Program-made: the position numbers and the translations under genes
Shown here: in pieces, positions 33,100 through 45,611 of the stretch
Position numbering within the stretch: position 1 is the stretch's first letter
Layout: each line of letters begins with the position of its first letter
Assembly: GCF_029227915.1 (NCBI RefSeq)
Contig: NC_079886.1
Span: 16,158,501 to 16,222,500 of the forward strand
Length of the DNA stretch: 64,000 bases
Origin: Hydractinia symbiolongicarpus
Taxonomy: Eukaryota; Cnidaria; Hydrozoa; Anthoathecata; Hydractiniidae
Direction of reading: 5' to 3'
The notes under the pieces: generated by a model
Told to the model about the DNA's origin: nothing
The model's database searches: none
The model's input: only the letters and a program-made list of their open reading frames with translations

Positions 33100-35377
33100 A
33101 TTTTTTTTACCGATTGATGATGAAAGCAAAAATATAACGCTCCATTGTTGAAATTTCATTTTAAATATCTAAAAAGTAATAAATTCATAAAAACAATTAT
33201 TTTAAAATTTAACGTTTTAAAGCTTGATTATTTTGAAGTAAACAACCAAGGTACTAGGCTAATACTGTAGAATACATTAAGTTATAACAAAGACTAATTT
33301 TTAACATAGAGTGTGCAAGCCATTTTTTTAAAACATCTCTGTCACAGTTTACAAATTCCCACGTCATGTAGAGCAAAAGTTTTGGGAATAAATTGATGGG
33401 TGGTAAAACTAGCCTCCCTCTTCCCTTACGCCCTCCTACACACCCACAAAAAATAGTAAAAAAAAACGATATCTTAGAAAGAATTTTCACCTATAAAAAT
33501 TTCATTGGCTTCTCTTTGCGTCAAAATTTTTACCCACGAGAACTTGTTTTTTATGTTGTTTTTATACTAGATCTTTGTTTTTGAAGATGTTTTGATTAAA
33601 TTGAAGCAAATTAACTAGACAATATTGGAACGAGATTGAGGAAGGAAAAAAACAAGCGAAATGGGAATGTTTTTCTGGTTTCTCATTAACACATAATATT
33701 TACCAGATTGTATTTCACCTTGTTGTTACTTTAGTTTGAAAACTTTTTATTTCCACGCAGCTAATGGCGTAGCATATGTTTGCTTGTTTACGTGATGTTT
33801 TTCTCTTCTTTTTTCACAATTTTGTTTTTTAAATATTCTTCTTCTCAAGTATTACTTTCTTCACATGCCAATAATGTATTATTGGCTTTAAATACATCGG
33901 AAGCACGGTAATTGTTTTGTTTGTTGTCGGTTTCAGTTCAATCATTCATGACAGGCTGGTAATGGGAAAGGGATATGTATTTATCGTCTTTTCTGGCTCG
34001 TATAATCAGTTTTTGCATTTGTCTCAACTAATTTTTGCAAAAGTTGTCCGAGTTTTTAAAACTTGAATTTGGAGGTTACGTCCAAATGATTTTTTTGTGT
34101 CTTGGAAACATTCATTTTAAATTATTCTATACATTCTTGTAGATGTTTGCTCTAATGTTAAGCTTGGTTACACACTGTTTATTGCTGCCATGCATGTTGA
34201 CACATTAAATACAGCTGCACCTTAAAACATTTTTGGCGTAAAAACGGTTTGCTAAAACGGTTTGCCATAAGCAGATCGATGTTTTCTTGAAGTGAAAATA
34301 TTAGCATTCTTTAAACTTTATGTGAATGCTTACTTGTGATTAGGCTGCAACAGGGGATAAACATAAGAAAACGAACACAATAAGTGTAAACGGTGACAGC
34401 AAAGTGCTTTGGTAAAGTGTATACAGTAAACCACTCAGCTGGTGTACAACCTACAATGTAGACCATACAATTAAAAGAAGGTGCCCTTACATAATGTTTA
34501 ATCCAGGGAATGGAACGAATGGGTAAAAACATCTACGATAAGAAAATAATGTGTTATCCCCCTTTTCAGTGCAATTCCAAACGCATTTGGGCACCGATCG
34601 CGAATCACCCTGTGTGAAGGTTTTACCAACTTGACTGTTTAATATTTGATGCACTAATCAAGTTTGAAGACTGTCTAGCACACAGTACTAAAGATTATAA
34701 AGGACAAAACTAGCTGCGTAATTTTTTGGAAAAAGTAGAATTGGGGATTTTGAAAGATGTGAGCAGTGTCAAAATTATCCTGTAGTACATTTTTATGAGG
34801 TTTCCATGCATTATTTATTGGTTCTGTAATATTTTACGAGTATTTGCTCTAGGTTAGGTGATAATTTTTAGAGATAATCTTTGCTAAAAGTGTTGAGACA
34901 CTTTTTAAAATTCTATGTATGCACACCTTTACACCCGCACTCCCTAAAAAAACAGTAATTCTTTACTTATCGCCTTTTCTGCCAGTTAGCGATAGTCACC
35001 CATTTCTGCCTCAACTATATTTGACAAAGGCTGTAGCTATAATCGTCAAATGTTTAGAGTCACGTTAAGTAAAACACCAATGTACTTGTAACTGTTAGAT
35101 TGAGCGTCAATTACAAAAATACTTTCACGTCCATCTTTAATATGTATAGTTAGTATCATTCAACAGATTAATTAGTAGCTCGCTTATTTTGACAGTGATG
35201 AATACGAAACTTACTTCAGGAGTTTGGATTATGTTTCTCTGCGTGTTTATTTCAAAAAAAATTGGGATTTATGTGGTTTTTTAATCGGAGTTGCTTTAAA
35301 ATATCTTGCGACAAACGCCGGTAATTTCAACTTTTAACTTTAAATAATCCTTGAGAAAACACAGAAACCTTTCTACT
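33100..35377. other. gene-free stretch
   Basis: No coding sequence, array or element ends recognised. Confidence 0.45.
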
Positions 35378-35519
35378 TCCACCAGGTGCGGATCCAGGGT
35401 TAGTCAGATAAGTCGCGTGACTAAGTGTAAATTTGACGAAAAATGTTAGCCAAGCGAAGATGTCGACGATCCAGGCGTTGCAAACGGTGGGCGTTAAAAA
35501 TTGTAATTTTTTTACGGCG

Positions 35520-35750
35520 AAAAGCCATGGTTCACAGCCCTCTCCAATTCGCCTATAGCGATGTTGACGTCAAAGTTGTGACGTCGCTACCATATAGACT
35601 GAGAGGGTTGCAAATTATAGCTTACAGATTTTGACTGATTCATTTTGACTAATCAGTCACTCAGTCAGTCAAAAATCAAATAGCTATGGCCCGCAACCCT
35701 CCCCATCTCACCTAAGGGGCCTGTGACGTCAAAATCGTGACGTAATTTTC
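35520..35750. repeat. degenerate ~155-bp tandem duplication with TGACGTCA-type sites
   Basis: 35524-35585 (AAAGCCATGGTTCACAGCCCTC...GACGTCAAAGTTGTGACGTC) and 35682-35745 (TAGCTATGGCCCGCAACCCTC...GACGTCAAAATCGTGACGTA) are related units in the same orientation. Confidence 0.7.
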
Positions 35751-36867
35751 ACACTCTATGCGTAGTCCAACAATATGTGGCCCGCAGCCGGCGAAGGAAA
35801 TTTAGGTTCCGTACTGCGTGGTTACTGATAACCTGTTAGGCTATAGTTTTAACTCCTATCCGTCAGGATTAGTCAAAGACTCACGCCTTTTGGCTTGAAT
35901 TCTTTCCGTACTATTATTGATTATGGCTGCAGCAGATATGTTGGCGCGGGTGCTTACTGATTTAAAGTGTGATAATTTTGAATCTGTTCGTAAAATGCAA
36001 AAAGAACTTTTAGAAAGTGTTTATTCTCGAGCATTTTGTTGTCTGGGGATATTTATCCCTTCGTTGGTAAAAGTCTTCATCGGAATTTAGGTCCAGATAT
36101 ATACCTTCCATCTGAGGCGAGGTGTGAAGATAAAGGAATTATTGCTTTAACGTGAGAAGTATTTTTTTACTCTCCAACACACCTTGCATTTATTTAAAGG
36201 TTTTCAGTATATCTGCTACGAAAAGCTAGTTGGGGAGAGCTTTATACAACAGACTATTAAAACCAAATACAAAAAGATTTAATTAGCTAATAGCTAGGGC
36301 TAATACACCTCTACGATAATTCGGAAAAAATAACACTCCATCGCAGCTTATTTTGCAATCAGAGGAGGTAAACATTACACTTTTATAAGAGTTTATTAAG
36401 GAGAAAACACGTTTTTTCGTGATAACTTTTCTTGCCACGTTTTGTTTTTAATGAAAAGTAAACATAAGTTGTATCTTATTATTATTAACGTTTCCTGAAA
36501 ATTTGAAAGAAATTGATACGACGGAAGTTAAAAAACTGGAGAAAACACGCTTTCGTCTCTAACAAACTCTCATAAAAACATGAGTTTTACCTCCTTTTTT
36601 CCGATATTGTAAAACGATGGAGAGCCGTAGGAACGCATGTACAATTGAATTATCATAAAGGTGTATTGTTTTTGTAATATGAGCTTTGAACAGAATTTTC
36701 AGCATTGCGGAGGAATTCTTTCTCAATTTATATTTGTGTTGTTATTAGAAGCAAGAACTTGACATCTGGATAAGTAAGGTTGGTGATGAAAATAAACAAC
36801 TCTTCGAATGACTATTAAGAAACAAAGTTTGTTGAGTAAAAGGTCATGGTAAAATATATTATTTTTA

Positions 36868-37417
36868 GATCCAATCCATCAGGAGACTGTCTATACAGCT
36901 CAGCATCGTTGGTATAGGTATAGGTGATAATTCTCTTGTTGATGTTTTGAGAATCTTGACATCCATAGAACTTTTCTTGCATCCTTCTTTTTATTCCAAT
37001 CATCCTTGTTTTCAATTTGCTTTTAAAAACCAAAAGGCAAATATTTTTATATCTGAGAAAAGTTTATTCAGATTTTCCCTTTCCCATATTGTTTGTGATA
37101 TGACTCTTTCTCCTGAGGAGGCAGTTAAAGCAGAAGCAATCAACAACTGTACCCCCAAGACATGGTTTCCTTTTCTATCAATACTTGCCTTGTCAACAGT
37201 AATAAAGAGAAAAATTAACACATTTTACCCACAATTCGGTTTGTTACAGTTTGTTAAAACTTTCTTTACACAGTGTATATTGCCACACCCATCTATTTTA
37301 CCTGATGAAGATCAGTTAAAAATTTTATTTTGTTATGAAGATATTGTTAAGTCTGGTGTAGACTTCAAGCCAAATCATTACGTTCCCCTTTTTCCAGGTT
37401 GCAACTTTCTTAACTGA
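36868..37417 (+). pseudogene. OTU-like cysteine protease domain (vertnin-like), frameshifted
   Basis: SNPSGDCLYSSASLV at about 36870-36915 fits an OTU catalytic block (Asp/Gly before the nucleophile Cys). A GGTATA duplication near 36910 then shifts the frame into NSLVDVLRILTSIELFLHPS and the 156-codon frame to 37417. Conserved-looking blocks are VKAEAINNCTPKTWFPFLSI and TVIKRKINTFYPQF. The end is FKPNHYVPLFPG, supplying the expected catalytic His. From memory, similar vertnin/OTU-like proteins recur in cnidarian genomes, often with transposons. The protease role is inferred. It lies inside the TIR element 35383-38028. Confidence 0.55.
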
Positions 37418-37688
37418 AAGTTGCATTTTCCTATTTCAGCATGCAAAAAGCAGTGAAAAGCCCTTCTTAATTCTTCTTTTAAAGTTCAAACGAAACTTGA
37501 GTTTAGCCCTATGAATAAACAAATATATCTGAACAAATACATGGGTTGAGGTGTGTTTGTATCATATCACATGTATGTATATTTCATTTTCATTATCCTG
37601 ATCTTTCCATATTCTTATTGTTTTTGTTATTATTGTGTTTTATTTTGCTGTCCATGGCTGGTGTGATCATTTGATTCACCTAGTCATG

Positions 37689-37715
37689 CTGATGAAGCCT
37701 GATATTGGCAGAAAC
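37689..37715 (+). ncRNA. weak hammerhead-like motif
   Basis: CTGATGA, A, GCC-TGATATT-GGC, A, GAAAC. CUGANGA and GAAA boxes are separated by a 3-bp stem with one mismatched pair. It lies near the 3' end of the TIR element. Could be chance or the tail of an older PLE. Confidence 0.3.
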
Positions 37716-38039
37716 AGCAGGAGTTTATAAATATTGAAATATATTCACAATTGTCTCACTTTATTGTAGTTAATCCCTGTTAATTTTAGTGCTTTTATCT
37801 ATCTAAAATAAGACGTGTAAGACGGAGATTTGATTCTTATAAAAGATGTTCTTAGGAGATTTTGTTATTGCTTAGCGTTTCTTTTGGTCAATTTTATTAA
37901 TAACTAGATAAATCGGAAGACAATTTTTCGGCGATTTTTGTACCCGCAAAGCTTAAAATTTAGCCCCCGGCTTCTAAATTCAAGACTCAGTCTTGACTAA
38001 GTCTTGAAAAAGTCTGGATCCGCCCCTGTCCACTACAAC

Positions 38040-41000
38040 TACTTCGTTTATATTTATACATTGAGCAGAAACTTTCACGATTTTTGCGTGATTTGGTAAT
38101 TTCGCGAAAGTTTATGCGTTTAAAAATTGTTACGAATCAGCAAAATCCGATTTTTTTTTCACGCGAAGTCATGGATATTTTATATATATATAATAACTCG
38201 TTTAATAATCGTAAACTGTATACCAAAATCATGTGTTGGCGAGGTTCTAATTTAAAGAACTTTTTTACGGCCATCTTGTTCTATTATTAGATTGAGATAC
38301 AAAGGATTTGATTACACTCTCATCAACATGTGCTTGAAATATCCGCAGCTAATTTGTCCTGTTTTAATTAAAAAATGTCAGTAAATAGAAATCGCAGTGA
38401 TTTTTAACACAATAAAACGTATTAACAGAAATTAAGCACTTCCTTAACGATGCTTTCTTCGGATACAGTCAATAATTTCCTCTATAAATTACACAATTTT
38501 TTAACTCCTACTAAGGAGTCATTACGAGGGATTTGTAATGACGAATACCAAATTAGGAGAGAATGGACAAAGACACTATTCTTGTGTTGGTTAAACAGTG
38601 GTCCAAATAAAAATATGGTATGCAGGAGATCGTGACTTTCCCAATAATAATAGTTGTCTAGAATTTTCTATTTTGTAGAATAAACTCTTGTGACGTTAAG
38701 AAGACAGTTAAGAAGCAATTTCTTGTAACGCAGGATGCAACAACCTGTTTTTAGCCTCATCTCTTCAAAAACATCTAGCTACTAGCATTCTTATTTGCCC
38801 ATTAAGTTTCTATAAAAGTTAAAAAATAATGTCTCAAAGTGCCTACAACGGCGCGCCTTTTCATGCAACTTCGGTCTGGATAAAAACAAGCAATAGCCTT
38901 GTCCCTATCCTATCGAGCCAAAACCTTATTTATTAAGATTTTTTGTGCTCTTGTTCGTGGTAGAAAAAAAAGTTTAGTTAAAACCGTCACCAGTTTTCGT
39001 GAAAGTTCTATAATCAATTTTTATTTTAAATAGAATACATAGCCTACAGTAATTCGTACAAAATTAATTATAGCCTTCATCTGAACATGTCAAATATTCC
39101 TAAAAATACAAAGTCAAAGGTCAAAAAAAGTCCTTCAAACTTCAACACTACAACACCGAAACCAAAGTTGCCTTTATCACCGTTGCATGTTCCTTCATTG
39201 TCATGCCAAGGCCAAGGAGAAGAATCTAAATTCTTTATTTGTTAAAGTCAGGCTACCTGATAGCGTTACTTCTTGCGAATGGTAAATAAAAATCCGGTAA
39301 AAATATATTGCATTTCTTCTTTCCACCTTAAAGTTTTCGTGTGTCCTAAGCACATATCGCGCATATTGGCGATAAAGAGACAACGGGTAAAGAAACTGAT
39401 TTTGTGTGTTTAAAATAGCTATTTTGAACACACTAAAATATGGGTAAAAATAAAAGAGAAGTATATTTTTATTTTTATTTCGAAAAGTAAAGAAGGTTGT
39501 TTTTCGATGAAATTTATCTGTTAATTCGAAAATGCCAACCAGTAAACAGAGCACCAGAAGTTTACATTTTTAAGTTACATCATCAATGCTGTTTGTGGTG
39601 TCCGCAAAAACTATTTTAGTTCATTAATGCCCTTTGAATAATGTAATTTCCTTACCAGATTTGAAGACTTATTGACAACACGGAAAGCAAATAACAGTCA
39701 GCATTTTTATAATTCAACACTTCTAACGCAATTATTTTCTTTCCGCCGATTCTGCTCTTTCATCATTTGTTTTGTTTTTTCGACATTAATTTGTATTCAA
39801 AATGCATAAAGTCAAGCAGTGCTCGCATTTGCAAATGTTGTGGCGCATTTGCTATGGTTGAAAGCGTAGAGGAGCAAAACAGGGAGCTTCTTAAGTAATT
39901 GTGATTAGTTATAGCTACTAACCACAAACATTAAATTTATTTACTAAAAAATAACCTAATGGTTGTAAAATTATCTGACAAAATCACCGATTTTATAAAT
40001 ATTAGGAAGTGATGCAGCGATATTTAAATTAGATAACATTAGATAATCCGGAAAACAAAATGATAAAATATCTATTAACTAATAAGTCACATGCGAAGGA
40101 AAGGTTTAAAATTGATATCATTGTTAGTCATTAAAGCACACAGTGACGTCAATTTTTGCAGCGTCAATAGACACAGACGTTAAAAAAACAAACAGCCAGC
40201 CACACACTTATTCAATCTAAAATTTCAGATGATGTTTTCTATCATTTAAAGATAAACAGTTAAACAAAATTTCATGTTATAAGCACTATTTCCTATTTAT
40301 TAACACCTAAGTACTCATATTGACAGAAATTGTTTTATTGTCCGCCATTATGTTTAAAATGTTTCAAATAGTTTACGACATTTGCTACAAGTACTTATAT
40401 GGTGCTCAAGGCTGTCAATAATTTCTTCAAAAACATAAGCCTGATTCCTTTTTTTATTTTTTTTATATTTATATAGCTTTGGTGCATTTATTTATTTATT
40501 ATGAATCCGAAATGGTACAAGTGCATTACCTTGAAAGTCTATTAAAACTATTTTTGATTTTCGAGTTAATTTTTTACTGTTAATTTATATTATTATAACA
40601 TATACCAAGATAGGGCTAACTTTCAAAGTTCTTCCCTAGGATTTTAGACCTGGGTTATATAGTCAGATCCTTAGTCTAAAACAATACTAATTGTTGATGA
40701 AGTGACTGCACCGTAAACAATTTATTGTACCCTCGTCCTAGATTGTACCATAATGCTGACATTACAGAAAATGTAAACAGCTCATATTCAACGTTGTTTG
40801 AATGTCATATAATTCTGCCGAAAATACAACACACGCACCACACAGTTGATTAAGTCATGAAAACAAAATATTATGTCTGAGTTGTGGTTAAAATAATAAA
40901 TGCAGATTTCGCAGTTTTTATTTCTGACATCATTCGTTTACTATGACAAAGCATACTTTAGCAAAAAATGTTTCTTTTTTCTTTTTTTAACCTCAAATGT

Positions 41001-44000
41001 CTTAAATAGGTATGTTCTAAAATGTAAATAAATTTAAATTGTTTCCCACACGTTTTGAGAGTACCGTGTATAGTCAAAAAGATTCAAAGCACGTGCTTTC
41101 GCAACTTTATTACAAATTATTAATAATTTCGTTTCACAAATAAATAAAGAATCCAATGAATACACATATGGAATTATATTTGATGAGATGAATAAAATCA
41201 TTAAATAACAGACAACTATTAATATGTTTGAAGCATGGAAAGCCCAACCTAAAATTTTTTATATGACGTAGTATGAAGTAATCAGTAATCAGTATACCAC
41301 TACATCCCTCCCCTCCATTTTTAAGATGAAATTAGGCAAAATGTCAAGAATATCCTACGTGAAAACGCTACAACTTCGTCCCCATGGATTTTTAAGTTTT
41401 AAACCAAAGCCGTGTACTTCACATTGTATTTATTCTTGGTAGAGGCGTTGGGAAGTTGTGTAAAAGAAATAGGACACCCACGTCACCAATCGCCCTCCCT
41501 TTTAAATACAATCAAAAAAAGTTGATCAAGAAGACTAGTCTAAAACCGCCCCTTTTATCTCAACCATCAGCACAGTTTTAAATTTCTTATATACAACATT
41601 CTAACCTAACGCGCAGTGCATCAAGGAAGGAAAAGGTTTGATATAAAAAAATATGACTGGTAATAAAAGACTAACTTGGCTTACATTTTTATGATTTCCG
41701 TTATCAAGGTTGTCCGTTTAATTAAATGGGTGTACTCGTGAAGATGATCTGCGTTAATGACTGTCCGTTCTTTTCTCATGGATAGGTTGCAACAGAAAAC
41801 ACCAGAGGGAAATTATTTTGTATTTTCATTCATTCAAAAAACAAAAAATTTAATATTTATTCACAGCTTTTTGGGAAGGATATACTTCTTTGTGGAAAAA
41901 TATTAAGCAAGGTTTCCGAGAAGATTATTTGAGTTATTCTGTCTTATTTTAGACGCTGTTTTTCTACAGGCTGGCATCTTTTTAGTCATACCTTTTCACA
42001 AATCGTAGCTACTATTTTCTTTTTAAGTCTTCTTTAAAGTTAGGTTTCAGGTTAGGTTAGCGTTTTTATGTTTTATGTCTTGTTTAGAACAGTATCCGAA
42101 CACATAGGTGGTAATGCAATGCACAGGAACACGCCTTATTAAGCAACTACTGTTAAACAACAAGTAACTGCTCGAAAAGAACATATGACGGAATGTGAGC
42201 ACTCAGTTAATCCTTGGAGGAAAGAATACGGAAGGAGAAACAACTTCATTTCTGTACGCTTTAAATGTATTGAATTTTCTATTGTTTTTAATTTCAAAAG
42301 AATCAGTGCGTGAGGTGCTCGACCGAGTCTTTTTCGCAAAAAATGATCAAATCCATATTCTCCTTTAATAGGGGCTAACTTTTTTCTATTGAAATCTGAC
42401 TGTAACACGCTGCAGGCACGTGATTATTGTATGGAAAGTGTGCCTAATATAAGTCGGTAAACATTGCTGTTAAAAACTTCAACAATACGTTTGGAAATAA
42501 GCGTTTAACCATGATATTAACCTATTTTTGCAGGCTTGAGTATACCACTTTGATCATGAAAAACAATATACATAGATATGCGCCGGACGAGTGCCGACAA
42601 ATTGTGTGCTAGATTACTGTTTATTTTAACTAAAGAAATAACTTCTTATAACAGAACGTCGTTTTAAAACGAGATTTAAACTTTTTCTTTTTGTTTACAA
42701 AAGTGTCGAGCATGTGCTTCTTCGCTAATTATGTTAACATAAAAACAAAAGAAATTTTACCGATTTCAATATGGCTTCTTGTTTTGATAAAATTATCAAA
42801 TTCATCATCAAATTATCTAATTGTTTTTATAACCAATCATAGTTGCGAATTGTTATTCACGAATAATTTAGTCACACAATCGCCAAAATTTCAAATTAAG
42901 TTTCTATACAGACATCTGCTAGAACCTCACGCAGTGTTTCAATAGAATTAAAGGAGTTGTTTCTCCTTTCCTCCAAGGTTAATCTTAATGCTTTCTCTAT
43001 CGCTTCTAAAGCAGCGTGCAATAATGTTCTCGAAGTTAAGCAAATAATAATACAAAATGACGTTCCACTTTTAAATTAGATATTGAATTTTAAGCATTTA
43101 CATGTTTTCATTAGCAGCTCCATTAAAAATTCTGATTTTAGTCTCAAAATTGGTAATAAGTTACCAATAAGTGTAATATTGAAATTTAAAATTTGAGATT
43201 TAAGATCTCAGCCTGAGCCCTTAGCAACTGGTGTGGTCTTTTGAAATACTTTTTAGGTAGCCAGGAACGGGAGTTTGCTTTTCTTTAGCGTGGTTAACTT
43301 TATTTAAAACAAATAAAACTTTTTCCTGACCAATAATTAGTTCGGATTAGAGAATTTAACGAAAATTTCCGTTTTTAATAATTTAGATTTCCAGTTTTTA
43401 TATTATTAGATCACATTTACTACTTTCTTTTGCTAAGGTTGAACATTTCGCACGATAGGAAATAATTTGCTTTAAGGTACTTTAAAAGATAAAGATAGAT
43501 TGTGATATGTTTCTTGTAACCACTTTTAGCTAACAACAATGCAATCATAATCGCGACTCATTGCGTAACATTTCCCTATTATGCTGTCTAATATTTATTG
43601 AAGATAACGATACAAAGCAGAATCCGTGTTAGGAAATGATACAGCATTATGACAGATAGTGATAAAATAGTTATGAATTAAATTGTGTGGCTAGGTAATA
43701 GCTAATACAAGGAATTATTGCATCCAATTAGTTGCGGTAATTTAATAACAGACCATTACTAAAAAAAAAATGGATGGTGCATAGTCTCCGGAATGGTAGA
43801 TACACCGGTATTACAAAAAGTATTGCACCGGTCTTATAAAAGGAATATGCAAATCCATTGCAGTTGAATTGTTTTAACACTATGTGTAGACACAATACGC
43901 CTAGTCTTTTTTTAAAGCACTAAATCTGGCAGTTAAAAATGTAACCTCTTTGAACAACAACTTTTTCCCCAACATAAACATCATAACATTTTGTCACTTT

Positions 44001-44990
44001 TTCATATTGTTGAAAATTCTTATTCTTCCCAGTCATTTTTGCTAAAAAGACGGTAAAAAACATTAATTAACTGTACACTATAGATTTAAGTACGTGATTT
44101 AATACATAATATGTCGACAAACTTATTCGTCATCCTCGGAAAGTTCCGTCACTTCTGTCCGACGTTTTTTGCCCAATATGGTATAAATCTTTAAAGCTAT
44201 GGCAGTTCGTTAGTGGTTGTTAAGCGCCCGAGTATACAGGAGACGTTTTAACGTAGTCATCCGCATCAATGATGTAGTCATGAAGAATTTCGTACGTAAT
44301 TTAAAACACCAATCTTAACGTCAAGTCGTAAATTTCGCACTTAATTAGAGTAGTTGACAGAAGTAACACTCTGTTCAACACCATTTTTCATAATGAAACT
44401 CATACATTGTGACCGGAATTAAAAAAACTTGAACATTATTTATGCAAAAGCACGAATCTATTATTTTAGTTCATATATGCGTATTACCTCGCATTGCGTT
44501 GCTATTAAGCGCATAGTAACTTTTATAAAGAATTCTGCAAACTCATCATTAAGCAACATGTAAAAAAATTATCAGAAAGTTGACAGTTTTACCGGTTACA
44601 AGAATTTATTAAATTTAGGGAGTCTGTGGTTCTTTTAAACCGCAGTTGATAAAAAAAAGTGATGTTAATCTCTCGTAACTCACAACAAATGACCATGTCA
44701 AATTTGAATCTGTTTGATACGCTAAACAAATGGTAAAATCTGAAAGTCTGTAATGTTTTGAAATGTGGCATTTAAGTTTTCATGTGTTTCTCACTAAGAT
44801 TTAAGGACTACAAAATGTTAAGTATTTAACAATGTTCATATCCTTTGTCCGAGTTGATTCTTCCGGAAAGTGTCATTAGTGACATTTGATATACCGTTAG
44901 CCTCAAAACTCGTTATTGATTAGAAATATCCTATCTACCATGACAACATGTCTATCCGCAATGACTAGGCGTATTTTTAATTTCCTCTTT
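38040..44990. other. 7-kb gene-poor stretch
   Basis: No domain, exon series, repeat array or element ends could be supported. Frames such as 39201-39554 (-), 42139-42408 (-) and 42691-42945 (+) lack motifs. TATAAAAG followed by ATGCAAAT (octamer-like) at 43845-43860 resembles a promoter, but no coding sequence follows. May hold introns or regulatory DNA for MFSD12. Confidence 0.5.
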
Positions 44991-44994
44991 CTAG

Positions 44995-45000
44995 TATAAA
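44995..45000 (+). promoter_or_regulatory. TATA box of MFSD12-like gene
   Basis: CTAGTATAAAAAGGAG gives a consensus TATA box. Start would be near 45025, and the first exon ends at a perfect donor GAAG|GTAAGC (45074/45075), forming a non-coding exon 1 of about 50 bases. Confidence 0.6.
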
Positions 45001-45254
45001 AAGGAGACAAATAAAATATGTACACAACAAATAAACAGAGTGAGGTGGTCTAAAGACGATACCTAGGACAGAAGGTAAGCACGTAGTACTTTAATTAGAT
45101 GCGTAGAAAGTCTTGATTAATCGAGGGAGAGTTCTAAAAACTAAGGCTGGGTCGAAATCTCTTTGAGTCGTTCATTTGCCATACCTTATTCTAATTATTG
45201 TTCGTGCTGTCTGTCTATGAAATAAATTGATAGACGATTAATAGACTTGCATAA

Positions 45255-45350
45255 TGAGCATGATCCCGTTGGGTCATACGAGAGATTGTGTGTGAATCGG
45301 TTAATTTTGCTTATCGTTCAATATGAGAATAGGATTCATGTCTTAGGTGG
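45255..45350 (+). mobile_element. decayed SINE fragment in MFSD12 intron 1
   Basis: GTGTGAATC, CTTATCGTTCAATATGAGAATAGGATT and ATGTCTTAGG match, in order, the body of the SINE at 50690-50750 (GTGTGAATC, TTAGCGCTCAGCATTAGAATAGGATT, ATATCTTAGG). Confidence 0.6.
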
Positions 45351-45611
45351 TAAATTGTAAATGCAACCTCGATTGCGCATATAATATCGCAAATAAAGAC
45401 GTTTTTCTGTAATTAATTTTGATTATTTTTTTGGCGTGTAGCATGGTCATTTTATCTGCAATTTATTTTTTCTATCTATCACTACAAAATCCTACAAAAC
45501 GTACCTTGTCCAAGGGTATGAATAAAAAATATATTACAGATATTCTTTATTAACAAAAACAACTTTGCCTAATTTTCTTATCTTTACTGTCTGTAGAAAA
45601 AAAAACTTGTG

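Larger units (their letters stand above)
35383..38028. mobile_element. TIR-flanked DNA element (2.6 kb) carrying an OTU-like gene
   Basis: The left end CAGGTGCGGATCCAGGG (35383-35399) and right end CTGGATCCGCCCCTG (38014-38028) are inverted repeats of a CAGGGGCGGATCCAG-type terminus. Both are flanked by TCCAC (35378-35382; 38029-38033), a likely 5-bp target duplication. The only coding remnant inside is the OTU-like frame at 36.87-37.42 kb. Superfamily not assigned; termini of this kind occur in several cut-and-paste groups. Confidence 0.7.

Noticed and set aside
43840-43870. TATAAAAG plus ATGCAAAT as an snRNA or gene promoter
   Set aside because: No recognisable RNA gene or open frame follows within several hundred bases.
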